Below, piece after piece: positions 18,122-25,966 of a stretch of DNA of 64,000 bases. Positions within the stretch are counted from its first letter, which is position 1. Each line of letters starts with the position of its first letter. The stretch is from the NCBI GenBank assembly GCA_016196035.1, contig JACPYM010000111.1, forward strand, positions 1-64,000. The letters run 5' to 3'. Origin of the DNA: Acidobacteriota bacterium. Lineage in GTDB: Bacteria > Acidobacteriota > Blastocatellia > RBC074. The translations under genes were made by a program, and so were the position numbers. The notes below the pieces were generated by a model. The model had not been told where the DNA came from. It saw nothing but the letters and a program-made list of their open reading frames with translations, and did not search any database.

Positions 18122-19120
18122 ATGCGAAAACAATTCACCCTTTCTATCGTTCCCGCCTTGTTTGCCTTGTTGCTAATCAACGCATCAACTAACTTCGCTC
18201 AAGTCCCCACTGCCAAGGAAGCCGTGCTGGAAGAACGCTACCCGCAACCCGAAGTGAAGTTCGCGGGCGGCGTCATCGGCTTGCCTGATCTGACCTATTC
18301 GATCATCCCCGGTTATCGGCAATTGAAGCTCGATTTGTATTTGCCGCCGGGCGCACGCACGGGCGCGCGGCCATTGGTCGTTTATGTAGTGGGCGGCGGT
18401 TGGGCGGCGGATCGTCCGCGCAATGCGGGCGCGATTGAAGATTTCCCCGGCGTGTTTGTCGGGCTGGCAAAGAAGGGATATGTAGTAGCTTCGATTCGTT
18501 AGCGCCTAAGCGCCGAAGCAAAATTTCCCGCCGCTGAACACGACACGAAGACCGCGTTGCGTTGGTTGCGCGCGAACGCGGCGAAATACGGCATTGATAA
18601 AAACCGCGTCGTCATTTGGGGCAGTTCGGCGGGCGGGCAATTAAGCGCGTTGGCGGCGGTGTCGTGCGGCGATGCGAAACTTGCGCCCGTGCAAGCGACG
18701 GGATCAGGTGCGACAAAAGTACCTGATGAATCTGATTGCGTAAGCGGCGCGGTGATTTGGTACGGCATTTTTGATTTTGCGCAAATGAATGACGGCGCGG
18801 ATGCTATGTTTCTGGGTTGCAAGAGTGGCGAAGAATGTGCGAACCGGCAAGCCGCGAGCGCCGTGAATTTCATTGATGCGAACGACCCGCCGATGCTGCT
18901 GATTCACGGTTCGGCAGATCGCGTCGTCAACGTCAAACAATCGCAGGCGATGTATGAGGCGCTCAAAGCCAAAGGCGTCAAAAGCGAATTGATCGTCATT
19001 CCCGACGTAGACCACAGCTTCATTGGCAAGACGCCTGAAGCTACGCACGCGGCGACCAATCAGGTGTTGAAGAAAACGTTGGAATTCATAGATACGATTT
19101 TGGGAGGAAAGCCGAAATGA
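18122..19120 (+). pseudogene. Secreted alpha/beta-hydrolase (BD-FAE/acetyl-esterase-like) with an in-frame TAG
   Basis: One continuous frame of 332 codons is broken only by a TAG at 18500-18502. Signal peptide at the start, then LDLYLPPGA, VVYVVGGGWAAD (oxyanion loop), the nucleophile elbow GSSAGG, LLIHGSADRVV with the acid, and VDHSF with the histidine. The stop falls in VASIR*RLSAEAKFPA, where this family has YRLS, so a tyrosine codon became TAG. It is a fresh pseudogene, a sequence error, or a suppressed stop. Its final bases overlap the start of the PQQ dehydrogenase (ATGA), so they share an operon. It likely hydrolyses an acyl ester in the periplasm. Confidence 0.75.
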
Positions 19121-21342
19121 AACGACGGTTCTCGTTCAGACCGAATCAATCAAGTGCGTGCGGGTTTTCTGCGCCGAAGGCGCTAGCGGATATTAGCCGG
19201 TGGTGGAACCACCGGAAACGCGCGCAAAATTCTCAAGCCCCGGTAGGGGCGACAGACCAGACTTACCGTTTCGTAGCGCAACGCTTCGTCCTGCGCCCCT
19301 TCAGGGCGCGACGTTTTTCCGCTGCGGTTCCGGTGGTTCCACCACCGGCTAATATCCGCAGCCCCTTCGGGGCAAAGAATGGGTTGCGCAATTGGTTGTT
19401 ACTCGCATTCACATTTGTTATCGGGACGCTTTTATTACCGTCCGTGCAAGGCCAGAAAAAAACGTCAACCGACTGGCCTACGTTTGGCAATGACGCGGGT
19501 GGACAGCGTTATTCACCGTTGACGCAAATCAATCCGGCCAACGTCACGAAGCTCGTGCGCGCGTGGACGTTTCACATGAAGCCCGCGAATTACGTTGCGC
19601 CCACGGCAGATGCAGCGCGGATGCCTCCGCCAGGGCCGCCGAGTGTACCTCCAGGAGCAGGGGCGCGCGTCGCGCGTCGCCGCAATCCCGAATCGCAAGC
19701 CGTACCGCTGGTCGTCAATGGCGTGATGTATCTAACCACGGCCTATCGCCGCGTCGTCGCGCTCGAACCCGAAACAGGCAAACAACTGTGGGAATACGAA
19801 ATCAAAAGCGGTGAGGCGGCTACGCGCGGCCTTGAATATTGGGCGGGCGATGCAAACACCACACCGCGCATTTTCTTCGGCACGTCGAACGGCGAATTGA
19901 TTGCGCTGGATGTGAAGACCGGCAAGCCCGCCGCAGGCTTTGGCAACAACGGCAGCGTAGACATGAAAGTCGGCGTGATGAATGGTTACGATCAGGCGTC
20001 GTTCGGCCTGTCGTCGCCGCCGATTATGTACAAGGGCTTGGTCATCACGGGCGCGCACACACAGGAATCTCCGAGTCTCGGTTCATCGGGCGACGTGCGC
20101 GCGTGGGATGCGCGCACAGGCAAGCTGGCCTGGACGTTTCATACCGTGCCGCAGCCGGGCGAAGCGGGGCACGAGACGTGGGAAGGCGAGAGTTGGAAAG
20201 GCCGCTCCGGCACGAATGTCTGGAGCATGATGACCGTTGACACCGCGCGCGGCCTCGTCTTTCTGCCGCTCGGTTCGCCGACGTATGACTATTACGGCGG
20301 CGACCGCAAGGGCGCGAATCTTTACGGCAACGCGCTGGTTGCGCTCGACGCTAATACGGGCAAGGTGAAGTGGCATTTTCAAGCTGTACATCACGATTTA
20401 TGGGATTACGATTTGTGTACGCCGCCGACGCTGTTCGATGTGAAGCGCAACGGCAAAACGATTCCCGCCGTGGCGGTGATGTCGAAGATGGGTTTGCTCT
20501 TTATTCTTGATCGCCGCGACGGCAAGCCGATTTATGGCGTGGAAGAACGACCCATTCCGAAAACCGATGTGCCGGGCGAAGCGACTTGGGCTACGCAACC
20601 TTTTCCGGTGAAGCCGGGGCCGCTCGCGCGCGACAGTTTCAAACGCGAAGAGATGGCGAATCTCACGCCCGAACATCGCAAGTATTGCGAAGCCTTGTTC
20701 GACAAAGACGGCGGCATGCAAAACCAAGGGCCATACACGGCATACACGACGAAACCTTCTGTCGTCTTTCCCGGTACGCTGGGCGGCGGCAACTGGAACC
20801 CGATGTCGTATGACCCGAAGCTGGGTTATCTGTTTATCAATACGCACGACTTGGGCGCGATTGGGCAGATGCAGAAAAACCCCGAAGGCGCGCGCACGCC
20901 GTGGTCGCGCACGAGTCCGCTGGGGCCGACGGCGCGGTTTTGGCAACTCGAAACGCGCCTGCCTTGTCAGCAACCGCCGTGGGGCAGGCTGTTCGCCGTC
21001 AATGTGCATACGGGCGAAATCGTTTGGCAGTCGGTGTTGGGCATTACCGAAGGGCTGCCCGAAGACAAACAGAAAACCGGTCGGCCTAACTTAGGCGGTT
21101 CGCTGGCGACAGCGAGCGGGCTGATCTTTATTGGCGCAACCGATGACAGCCGCTTCCGCGCGTTCGATTCCAAGACGGGCAAAGAATTGTGGGTGACGAA
21201 AATTGACGCGAGCGCACATTCCGCGCCGGTCACTTATCAAGGCAAGGACGGCAAGCAATACGTCGTCATCACAGGGACGGGCGGCGGCTTTCTGGCCGAT
21301 CCTTCCAGCGCAGATTCGGTGATGGCGTTTGCGTTGCCGTAA
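19117..21342 (+). CDS. PQQ-dependent quinoprotein dehydrogenase with a repeat-encoded N-terminal insert
   Basis: 741 residues. The mature part begins DWPTFGNDAGGQRYSPLTQI and carries successive propeller blades (VVALEPETGKQLWEYEI, VRAWDARTGKLAWTFH, VALDANTGKVKWHFQ) with the motifs HHDLWDYDL and GGGNWNPMSYD, as in quinate/glucose-type membrane-associated or soluble PQQ enzymes. The hydrophobic segment WLLLAFTFVIGTLLL lies only at residue 93 because a 213-bp palindromic repeat (19166-19378) occupies the reading frame before it. The start overlaps the upstream stop as ATGA. It probably oxidises a polyol or quinate in the periplasm; AroQ and a multihaem cytochrome follow, which favours quinate (inference). 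Confidence 0.82.
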   Translation: MKRRFSFRPNQSSACGFSAPKALADISRWWNHRKRAQNSQAPVGATDQTYRFVAQRFVLRPFRARRFSAAVPVVPPPANIRSPFGAKNGLRNWLLLAFTFVIGTLLLPSVQGQKKTSTDWPTFGNDAGGQRYSPLTQINPANVTKLVRAWTFHMKPANYVAPTADAARMPPPGPPSVPPGAGARVARRRNPESQAVPLVVNGVMYLTTAYRRVVALEPETGKQLWEYEIKSGEAATRGLEYWAGDANTTPRIFFGTSNGELIALDVKTGKPAAGFGNNGSVDMKVGVMNGYDQASFGLSSPPIMYKGLVITGAHTQESPSLGSSGDVRAWDARTGKLAWTFHTVPQPGEAGHETWEGESWKGRSGTNVWSMMTVDTARGLVFLPLGSPTYDYYGGDRKGANLYGNALVALDANTGKVKWHFQAVHHDLWDYDLCTPPTLFDVKRNGKTIPAVAVMSKMGLLFILDRRDGKPIYGVEERPIPKTDVPGEATWATQPFPVKPGPLARDSFKREEMANLTPEHRKYCEALFDKDGGMQNQGPYTAYTTKPSVVFPGTLGGGNWNPMSYDPKLGYLFINTHDLGAIGQMQKNPEGARTPWSRTSPLGPTARFWQLETRLPCQQPPWGRLFAVNVHTGEIVWQSVLGITEGLPEDKQKTGRPNLGGSLATASGLIFIGATDDSRFRAFDSKTGKELWVTKIDASAHSAPVTYQGKDGKQYVVITGTGGGFLADPSSADSVMAFALP
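19166..19378. repeat. Palindromic repeat of the GGATATTAGCCGGTGG type, inside a coding region
   Basis: The outer arms TGCGCCGAAGGCGCTAGCGG and CCGCAGCCCCTTCGGGGCA enclose GATATTAGCCGGTGGT and its complement ACCACCGGCTAATATC. The length, about 213 bp, is a multiple of three, and the repeat keeps the reading frame of the dehydrogenase open. A second, longer copy lies at 40112-40352. Confidence 0.8.
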
Positions 21343-21387
21343 ATCAGTACCGCGACCGGTAGGAAGCGGGTTTGCAGGGAAAATTCC

Positions 21388-21945
21388 ATGAACTCAATCC
21401 AAATACTTTTGCTGGCGATGTTGTTTTGCTTACCGCTGAATGCGCCATCCGCGCAGCCTGTCAACGCGCAATCCGCACGACTGAAAATCCTCGTGGTTCA
21501 CGGCCCGAACCTGAATTTGCTCGGACGCCGCGAACCTAACATTTACGGCGTAACGACGTTGCCGCAGATCAACGAGCAGTTGCAGAAGCTCGCCGCCGAA
21601 CTCAACGTCGAGCTCATCATCGTGCAATCCAATCACGAAGGCGTCATCGTGGATACGTTTCACCAGCACATTGACGACGTAGCCGGCGCGGTCATCAACC
21701 CGGCGGGCTTGAGCTTTCACAGCGTAGCCTTGCACGACGCGATCAAAGCGATGCCGTTCCCCGTGGTCGAGACGCATATCTCGAATCTAGGCACGCGCGA
21801 TGCGATTCATCAGGGTTCGATCATCACGCCAGCGGTGCGGGCTTCGATTATGGGACTGGGCTGGCGGTCTTACACGGCGGGCTTGCGCGCGCTGGTTGAA
21901 ATCATCCGCGAAGAAAAAGCCGCGAAAGAAGGGGCAAAGAAATGA
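21388..21945 (+). CDS. aroQ: Type II 3-dehydroquinate dehydratase with a signal peptide
   Basis: 185 residues. After a hydrophobic leader (IQILLLAMLFCLPLNAPSAQ) comes the complete type II dehydroquinase: HGPNLNLLGRREPNIYG with the catalytic Tyr, NHEGVIVDTFHQ, NPAGLSFHSVALHDAI, and VETHISN with the catalytic His. Biosynthetic AroQ is about 145 residues and cytoplasmic. The extra 30-residue leader implies export, as known for periplasmic QuiB-type enzymes in quinate catabolism. It converts 3-dehydroquinate to 3-dehydroshikimate. It directly follows the PQQ dehydrogenase and overlaps the next gene by 4 bases. Confidence 0.9.
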   Translation: MNSIQILLLAMLFCLPLNAPSAQPVNAQSARLKILVVHGPNLNLLGRREPNIYGVTTLPQINEQLQKLAAELNVELIIVQSNHEGVIVDTFHQHIDDVAGAVINPAGLSFHSVALHDAIKAMPFPVVETHISNLGTRDAIHQGSIITPAVRASIMGLGWRSYTAGLRALVEIIREEKAAKEGAKK

Positions 21946-22817
21946 AGCGTTATCTTTTGATTTTGTTTGTAGCGTTTTGCGCGCTGCCCCTCTCGCAAGC
22001 GGCGCAACAACCACAACAGCAAGGCGCACCACCGCAACGTCCGCCGCAAGCACGCCCGACGCGCAAACAGGTGCTGGCGTGGGGCGATCAACGTTACGGC
22101 GTGCAGCATGATTCGGTCACGCGCGCGCTGGTGACGATGGAACGGCTGGGGCGTGAATCAGGCGCGTATGACCTGTACATTCGCACCGATTCGCAACTCA
22201 TCACCAAACAGCCCATTACGATGGCGGGGAATACCCGTCCGACGACGAACAAGAATCTCAACTACTTTGACGCGATTTTCTTTTACGGCGTGCGTGAGAT
22301 TGAACTGACCGATCAACAGCGAGCCGACCTGATGTCGTTCATCAAAGAAGACGGCAAGGGCTTCGTGGCCGCGCATACGGCGACGACGGCGTTTTTCTCG
22401 TGGCCGGAATTCGGCGAAATGATCGGCGCACGCTTTGATGACCATCCGTGGGGCGTTATCGAAGCGCCCGTGGTGATTGACGATCCACTGTTCCCCGCGA
22501 TGAAACATTTCCCTAAAACCTCGGTCATCAAAGACGAACACTATCAACTCAAAGATTTTTCGCGCGACAAAATCCGTGTGCTGGCGCATCTCGATGTGAG
22601 CAAGCTGGACATGAAGAACCCGCGCGTGCATCGCACTGACAACGACTTTCCCGTCGCGTGGTCAAAGATGTACGGCAAAGGCCGTGTGTTTTACGGCACG
22701 CTCGGCCACGCGGCGGAATTTTGGGACGATCCAAACGTTCAGAAAATGTATTTCGAGGCGCTCAAATGGTCGCTCGGTATGAGCGAAGGCGAAACCAAAC
22801 CACTCGCGGTGAAGTAA
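21942..22817 (+). CDS. ThuA-like domain protein, secreted
   Basis: 291 residues with a signal peptide (MKRYLLILFVAFCALPLSQA) and a Gln/Pro-rich linker. The ThuA-like class I glutamine-amidotransferase fold follows: YFDAIFFYGVREIELTDQQ, GKGFVAAHTATTAFFSWPEFGEMIG, FDDHPWG, and MYGKGRVFYGTLGHAAEFWDD at the C-terminus. These proteins are common beside sugar and polyol dehydrogenases; their chemistry is not firmly established. Translationally coupled to aroQ (ATGA) and followed without a gap by the cytochrome. Confidence 0.85.
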   Translation: MKRYLLILFVAFCALPLSQAAQQPQQQGAPPQRPPQARPTRKQVLAWGDQRYGVQHDSVTRALVTMERLGRESGAYDLYIRTDSQLITKQPITMAGNTRPTTNKNLNYFDAIFFYGVREIELTDQQRADLMSFIKEDGKGFVAAHTATTAFFSWPEFGEMIGARFDDHPWGVIEAPVVIDDPLFPAMKHFPKTSVIKDEHYQLKDFSRDKIRVLAHLDVSKLDMKNPRVHRTDNDFPVAWSKMYGKGRVFYGTLGHAAEFWDDPNVQKMYFEALKWSLGMSEGETKPLAVK

Positions 22818-23327
22818 ATGCGCAACGTCTTAAAAATCGTATCACTGGCAACCGCTATTGCCCTGAGCATTCTGGCGCAAACGCCGCAAACGCCCGCACC
22901 GCCCAAACAGCCGCTGCCGTTCAGCCACAAGCTGCACGTCGCGCAAGGGCTGAAATGTCAGGGCTGTCACGTCAATCCTGACATTGGCCCGAATCCGGGC
23001 GAAAAGATGACTTATCCGGCGACGGCGAAATGCATGGCTTGCCACGAAGACACCGCCGCCGACAAACCCGCGATCAAAGCGCTTGCCAAATTTCATCACA
23101 GCAAAGAAAGTGTGCCCTGGGTGCGTGTTTATCAACTGCCCGACTGGGTTTGGTTCTCGCATCGCGTGCATCTCGAAGCGGGCGCGAAATGCGACCGCTG
23201 TCACGGCGCGGTTTCAGAACGCGAGGCGTTGTGGAAAGAGAAACCCACGACGATGGAAAGCTGCATGAACTGTCACCGCGAAACCAACGCAAGCAACGCC
23301 TGCAATTACTGCCATGAGGGACACTGA
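22818..23327 (+). CDS. Periplasmic pentahaem c-type cytochrome
   Basis: 169 residues with a signal peptide and five CXXCH haem sites: CQGCH, CMACH, CDRCH, CMNCH and CNYCH. Scattered histidines (SHKLH, FHHSK, SHRVH) could serve as distal ligands. It resembles class III/c7-type multihaem proteins. It starts immediately after the ThuA gene stop and overlaps the AroE-like gene by 14 bases, so it belongs to the quinate operon. It probably takes electrons from the PQQ enzyme towards the respiratory chain (inference from order). Confidence 0.87.
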   Translation: MRNVLKIVSLATAIALSILAQTPQTPAPPKQPLPFSHKLHVAQGLKCQGCHVNPDIGPNPGEKMTYPATAKCMACHEDTAADKPAIKALAKFHHSKESVPWVRVYQLPDWVWFSHRVHLEAGAKCDRCHGAVSEREALWKEKPTTMESCMNCHRETNASNACNYCHEGH

Positions 23328-24177
23328 ACTCACAGCCGCTTCGGCAAAGCCGGCTATAACTTCCTTTCGCGCAGGCTTGATCGGCGCAGGCATACAAGCT
23401 TCGCGTTCGCCGCAGTTGCACGAACAGGAGGCGCGCGCCCAGGGCCTGACGTATTCCTATGAGCTTTTCGACCTCGAACAAATGGGTGCCAGCGTCGCAG
23501 CTTTGCCGCGTTTGCTGGACGAAGCGCAGCAGCAAGGCTTTGCCGGCTTGAACATCACGCATCCGTGCAAGCAGGCGGTCATTTCGCTGCTGGATGAGTT
23601 ATCCGCAGAGGCCGCCGCGATTGGCGCCGTCAACACGGTGGTTTTCAAACACGGCCGGCGCATCGGACATAACACCGATGCGCCGGGCTTTGCCGCCAGC
23701 TTTCAACGCGATCTTGCCGATGTCGCCAAGCGCAACGTAATCTTGCTGGGCGCGGGTGGCGCGGGTTCAGCCGTGGCGGTTGCTGTTTTGCAATTGGGCA
23801 GCGAGCGGTTGGCGATTTACGATACTGATCGCGCGCGCGCCGCTGCGTTGGCTGAACGCGTGGGCGCCACCGCCGTCAGCGAACTCGCGCAAACCGTGCA
23901 AGCGGCTGATGGATTGATTCAGGCGACGCCGATTGGCATGGCGAACTATCCCGGCGTGCCCTTGCCGCTGGCGTTGTTGCAACCCAACCATTGGGTGGCT
24001 GAGATTATTTACTTTCCGCGCGAAACCGAGTTGTTGCGCCACGCCCGTGCCCTTGGCTGCCGCACGCTGGATGGCGGCGGGATGGCGGTGTTTCAAGCGG
24101 CGCGAGCCTTTCAACTATTCACTGATCTGGCGCCTGACGCCGAACGGATGTTGCGGCACTTCGCGGCGCTGGACTAG
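23314..24177 (+). CDS. aroE: Shikimate dehydrogenase-like enzyme
   Basis: 287 residues. The substrate-binding N-terminal half has SRSPQLHEQEA, NITHPCKQAV with the catalytic Lys, and HNTDAPGF with the catalytic Asp. The NAD(P) loop is GAGGAGSA, followed by IYDTD and QATPIGM. The C-terminus LDGGGMAVFQAARAFQLFT is typical. The leader-free start suggests cytoplasm. In a catabolic operon it may act on quinate or shikimate rather than in biosynthesis. The acidic IYDTD strand end favours NAD over NADP. Its TAG stop is completed by MITE copy 4. Confidence 0.85.
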   Translation: MRDTELTAASAKPAITSFRAGLIGAGIQASRSPQLHEQEARAQGLTYSYELFDLEQMGASVAALPRLLDEAQQQGFAGLNITHPCKQAVISLLDELSAEAAAIGAVNTVVFKHGRRIGHNTDAPGFAASFQRDLADVAKRNVILLGAGGAGSAVAVAVLQLGSERLAIYDTDRARAAALAERVGATAVSELAQTVQAADGLIQATPIGMANYPGVPLPLALLQPNHWVAEIIYFPRETELLRHARALGCRTLDGGGMAVFQAARAFQLFTDLAPDAERMLRHFAALD

Positions 24178-24349
24178 ATCGGTTTTCACTTCGGTGTACG
24201 GGAAAACACTGAGCGGCGGGACGGTACCGCGCGCGTCAGCAAGCGGTGTTTGAGCCGTTGAACCACTGGTGCAGCGCCGCTGCGCCGCTTGCTGACGCGC
24301 GCGGTACCGTCCCCACACACTGCCCCGTATACGCAATTGCAAACTGATC
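24177..24349 (-). mobile_element. MITE-like element, copy 4
   Basis: 173 bp with TA on both sides (24175-24176, 24350-24351). Its arms are swapped relative to copies 3, 5, 8 and 9: GATCGGTTTTCACTTCGGTG on the left and CGCAATTGCAAACTGATC on the right. The internal stem has GGTACCG where most copies have AGTACCG, matched by the complementary change on the other arm. It starts within the aroE stop codon. Confidence 0.9.
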
Positions 24350-24405
24350 TAATGCGGCACGCGCGCGCGGTAACGGCCGGCGCGCGCAAACAGGAAATCA
24401 ACACC

Positions 24406-25923
24406 ATGAACATTCGCTCAATCATCACTACGCTGTTGTTTGTGATTGCGGTTGCGGCGGCTGCCTTTGCGCAAGACAGCAAATGCTCCGCGCTCGCCGC
24501 CAAATCATTCGGCGCGGACATCAAAATCGAATCGGCGGCGGTTGTCGCCGCCACGGCGCAAGCGCCTGAACATTGCGACGTGCGCGGCGTCATTGCGCCC
24601 GAAGCCAGATTCGCCGTCAAGCTGCCGGCGAATTGGAACAACCGGTTTTACATGGTTGGCGGCGGCGGATACGCGGGCACGATCAGTCACGGGCCGATGA
24701 ACGCGGGGTTGCAGAAAGGCTACGCGACGGCTTCGACCGACACGGGGCACGATGCGGCCAAAGAACCGCTGGCGACGTTTGCCAATCCGGGGCCGCAGAA
24801 TCCGCATGCCGACCGCAAGGTGCTCGATTACGCTTATCTGGCCGTTCACAACACGGCAGTGCTGGCCAAGCAGATCATCACGGCCTATTACGGCAGCGCG
24901 CCAAAGTATTCCTATTGGGTGGGCTGTTCGACCGGCGGGCGGCAAGGCTTGATGGAAGCGCAACGTTATCCGGCGGACTTTGACGGTTACGTCATCGGCG
25001 CGCCGGTGCTAAAAATTTCGCACGAGCAATTGCGCGGTATCTGGAACGCGCAAGCCGTGACGAGCGAGCCGGGGCGCATCGCCGTTGAAAAGCTGCCGTT
25101 GCTGGCCGCCGCGATTTATCAAAAATGCGATGGCGTGGACGGCGTGCAAGACAATTTGATTGCCGACCCGCGCCGCTGCCCGTTCGATCCGGCGCTGGAT
25201 TTGCCGAAATGCGCGGGCGACGTTGATGGGAAAGATTGCTTCACCACGGGTCAAATTGCGGGCTTGAAAAAAGTGTATGGCGGCGTGCGTGATTCCAAAG
25301 GCAAGCTGCTTTATCCCGGCCAACCGGTGGGCGCGGAGATCGCTCCGCCGAATGGCCGCAGCGCGTGGATCGGCAGCATCGGCGCCGATCCGGGCGCGGG
25401 GCTGGCCTTCGGCGAAACCTTCATGCGCTTTATGATCAGGCCGCCGCTGGGGGCGGATTGGAGCTACAAGTCATTCAACTTCGACACCGACCCGGCCAGG
25501 CTTGCGGCGATTTCCAAACTGATTGACGCGACCGATCCCGACTTGCGCAAAGTCAAACAACGCGGCGGCAAAATCATTCACTACCACGGTTGGGCCGATG
25601 CGCTGGTCAATCCGCAAATGTCGGTGAATTACTACGAATCCGTGCTGAAGAAGCTGGGCGTGCGGCAGACCCGTGAGTTTTACAAGCTGTATCTGATCCC
25701 CGGCATGTTCCATTGTCGCGGCGGTGTCGGCTGCGATGACGCCGACTGGTTCACGCCGCTGGTGGACTGGGTAGAGAAAGGCATTGCGCCCGGCGTGATT
25801 GCGGGCAAGCGTGTCGTGAACAATGCGCCTGTGATGGCGCGCCCGCATTGCGCTTATCCGGCAGTCGCCAAGTACAAAGGCAGCGGCGACGTGAGTAAGG
25901 CAGAGAATTTCGCGTGTCAGTAA
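24406..25923 (+). CDS. Tannase/feruloyl esterase family protein
   Basis: 505 residues with signal peptide (IRSIITTLLFVIAVAAAAFA). Family hallmarks: PANWNNRFYMVGGGGYAG, the nucleophile motif GCSTGGRQG with the Cys before Ser, the calcium-loop region CDGVDGVQDNLIADPRRC, the acid in YHGWADALVNP, and GMFHCRGG with His followed by the partner Cys. Such enzymes cleave feruloyl, galloyl or caffeoyl esters. The start is the ATG after CAGGAAATCAACACC; the longer frame through MITE copy 4 is not coding. Located between the quinate operon and the CoA ligases, so it may release quinate and hydroxycinnamate from one substrate. Confidence 0.88.
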   Translation: MNIRSIITTLLFVIAVAAAAFAQDSKCSALAAKSFGADIKIESAAVVAATAQAPEHCDVRGVIAPEARFAVKLPANWNNRFYMVGGGGYAGTISHGPMNAGLQKGYATASTDTGHDAAKEPLATFANPGPQNPHADRKVLDYAYLAVHNTAVLAKQIITAYYGSAPKYSYWVGCSTGGRQGLMEAQRYPADFDGYVIGAPVLKISHEQLRGIWNAQAVTSEPGRIAVEKLPLLAAAIYQKCDGVDGVQDNLIADPRRCPFDPALDLPKCAGDVDGKDCFTTGQIAGLKKVYGGVRDSKGKLLYPGQPVGAEIAPPNGRSAWIGSIGADPGAGLAFGETFMRFMIRPPLGADWSYKSFNFDTDPARLAAISKLIDATDPDLRKVKQRGGKIIHYHGWADALVNPQMSVNYYESVLKKLGVRQTREFYKLYLIPGMFHCRGGVGCDDADWFTPLVDWVEKGIAPGVIAGKRVVNNAPVMARPHCAYPAVAKYKGSGDVSKAENFACQ

Positions 25924-25966
25924 GCTGGCGCAGCATTCAACGAGAAACTCGTAGGAGGACATTCTG

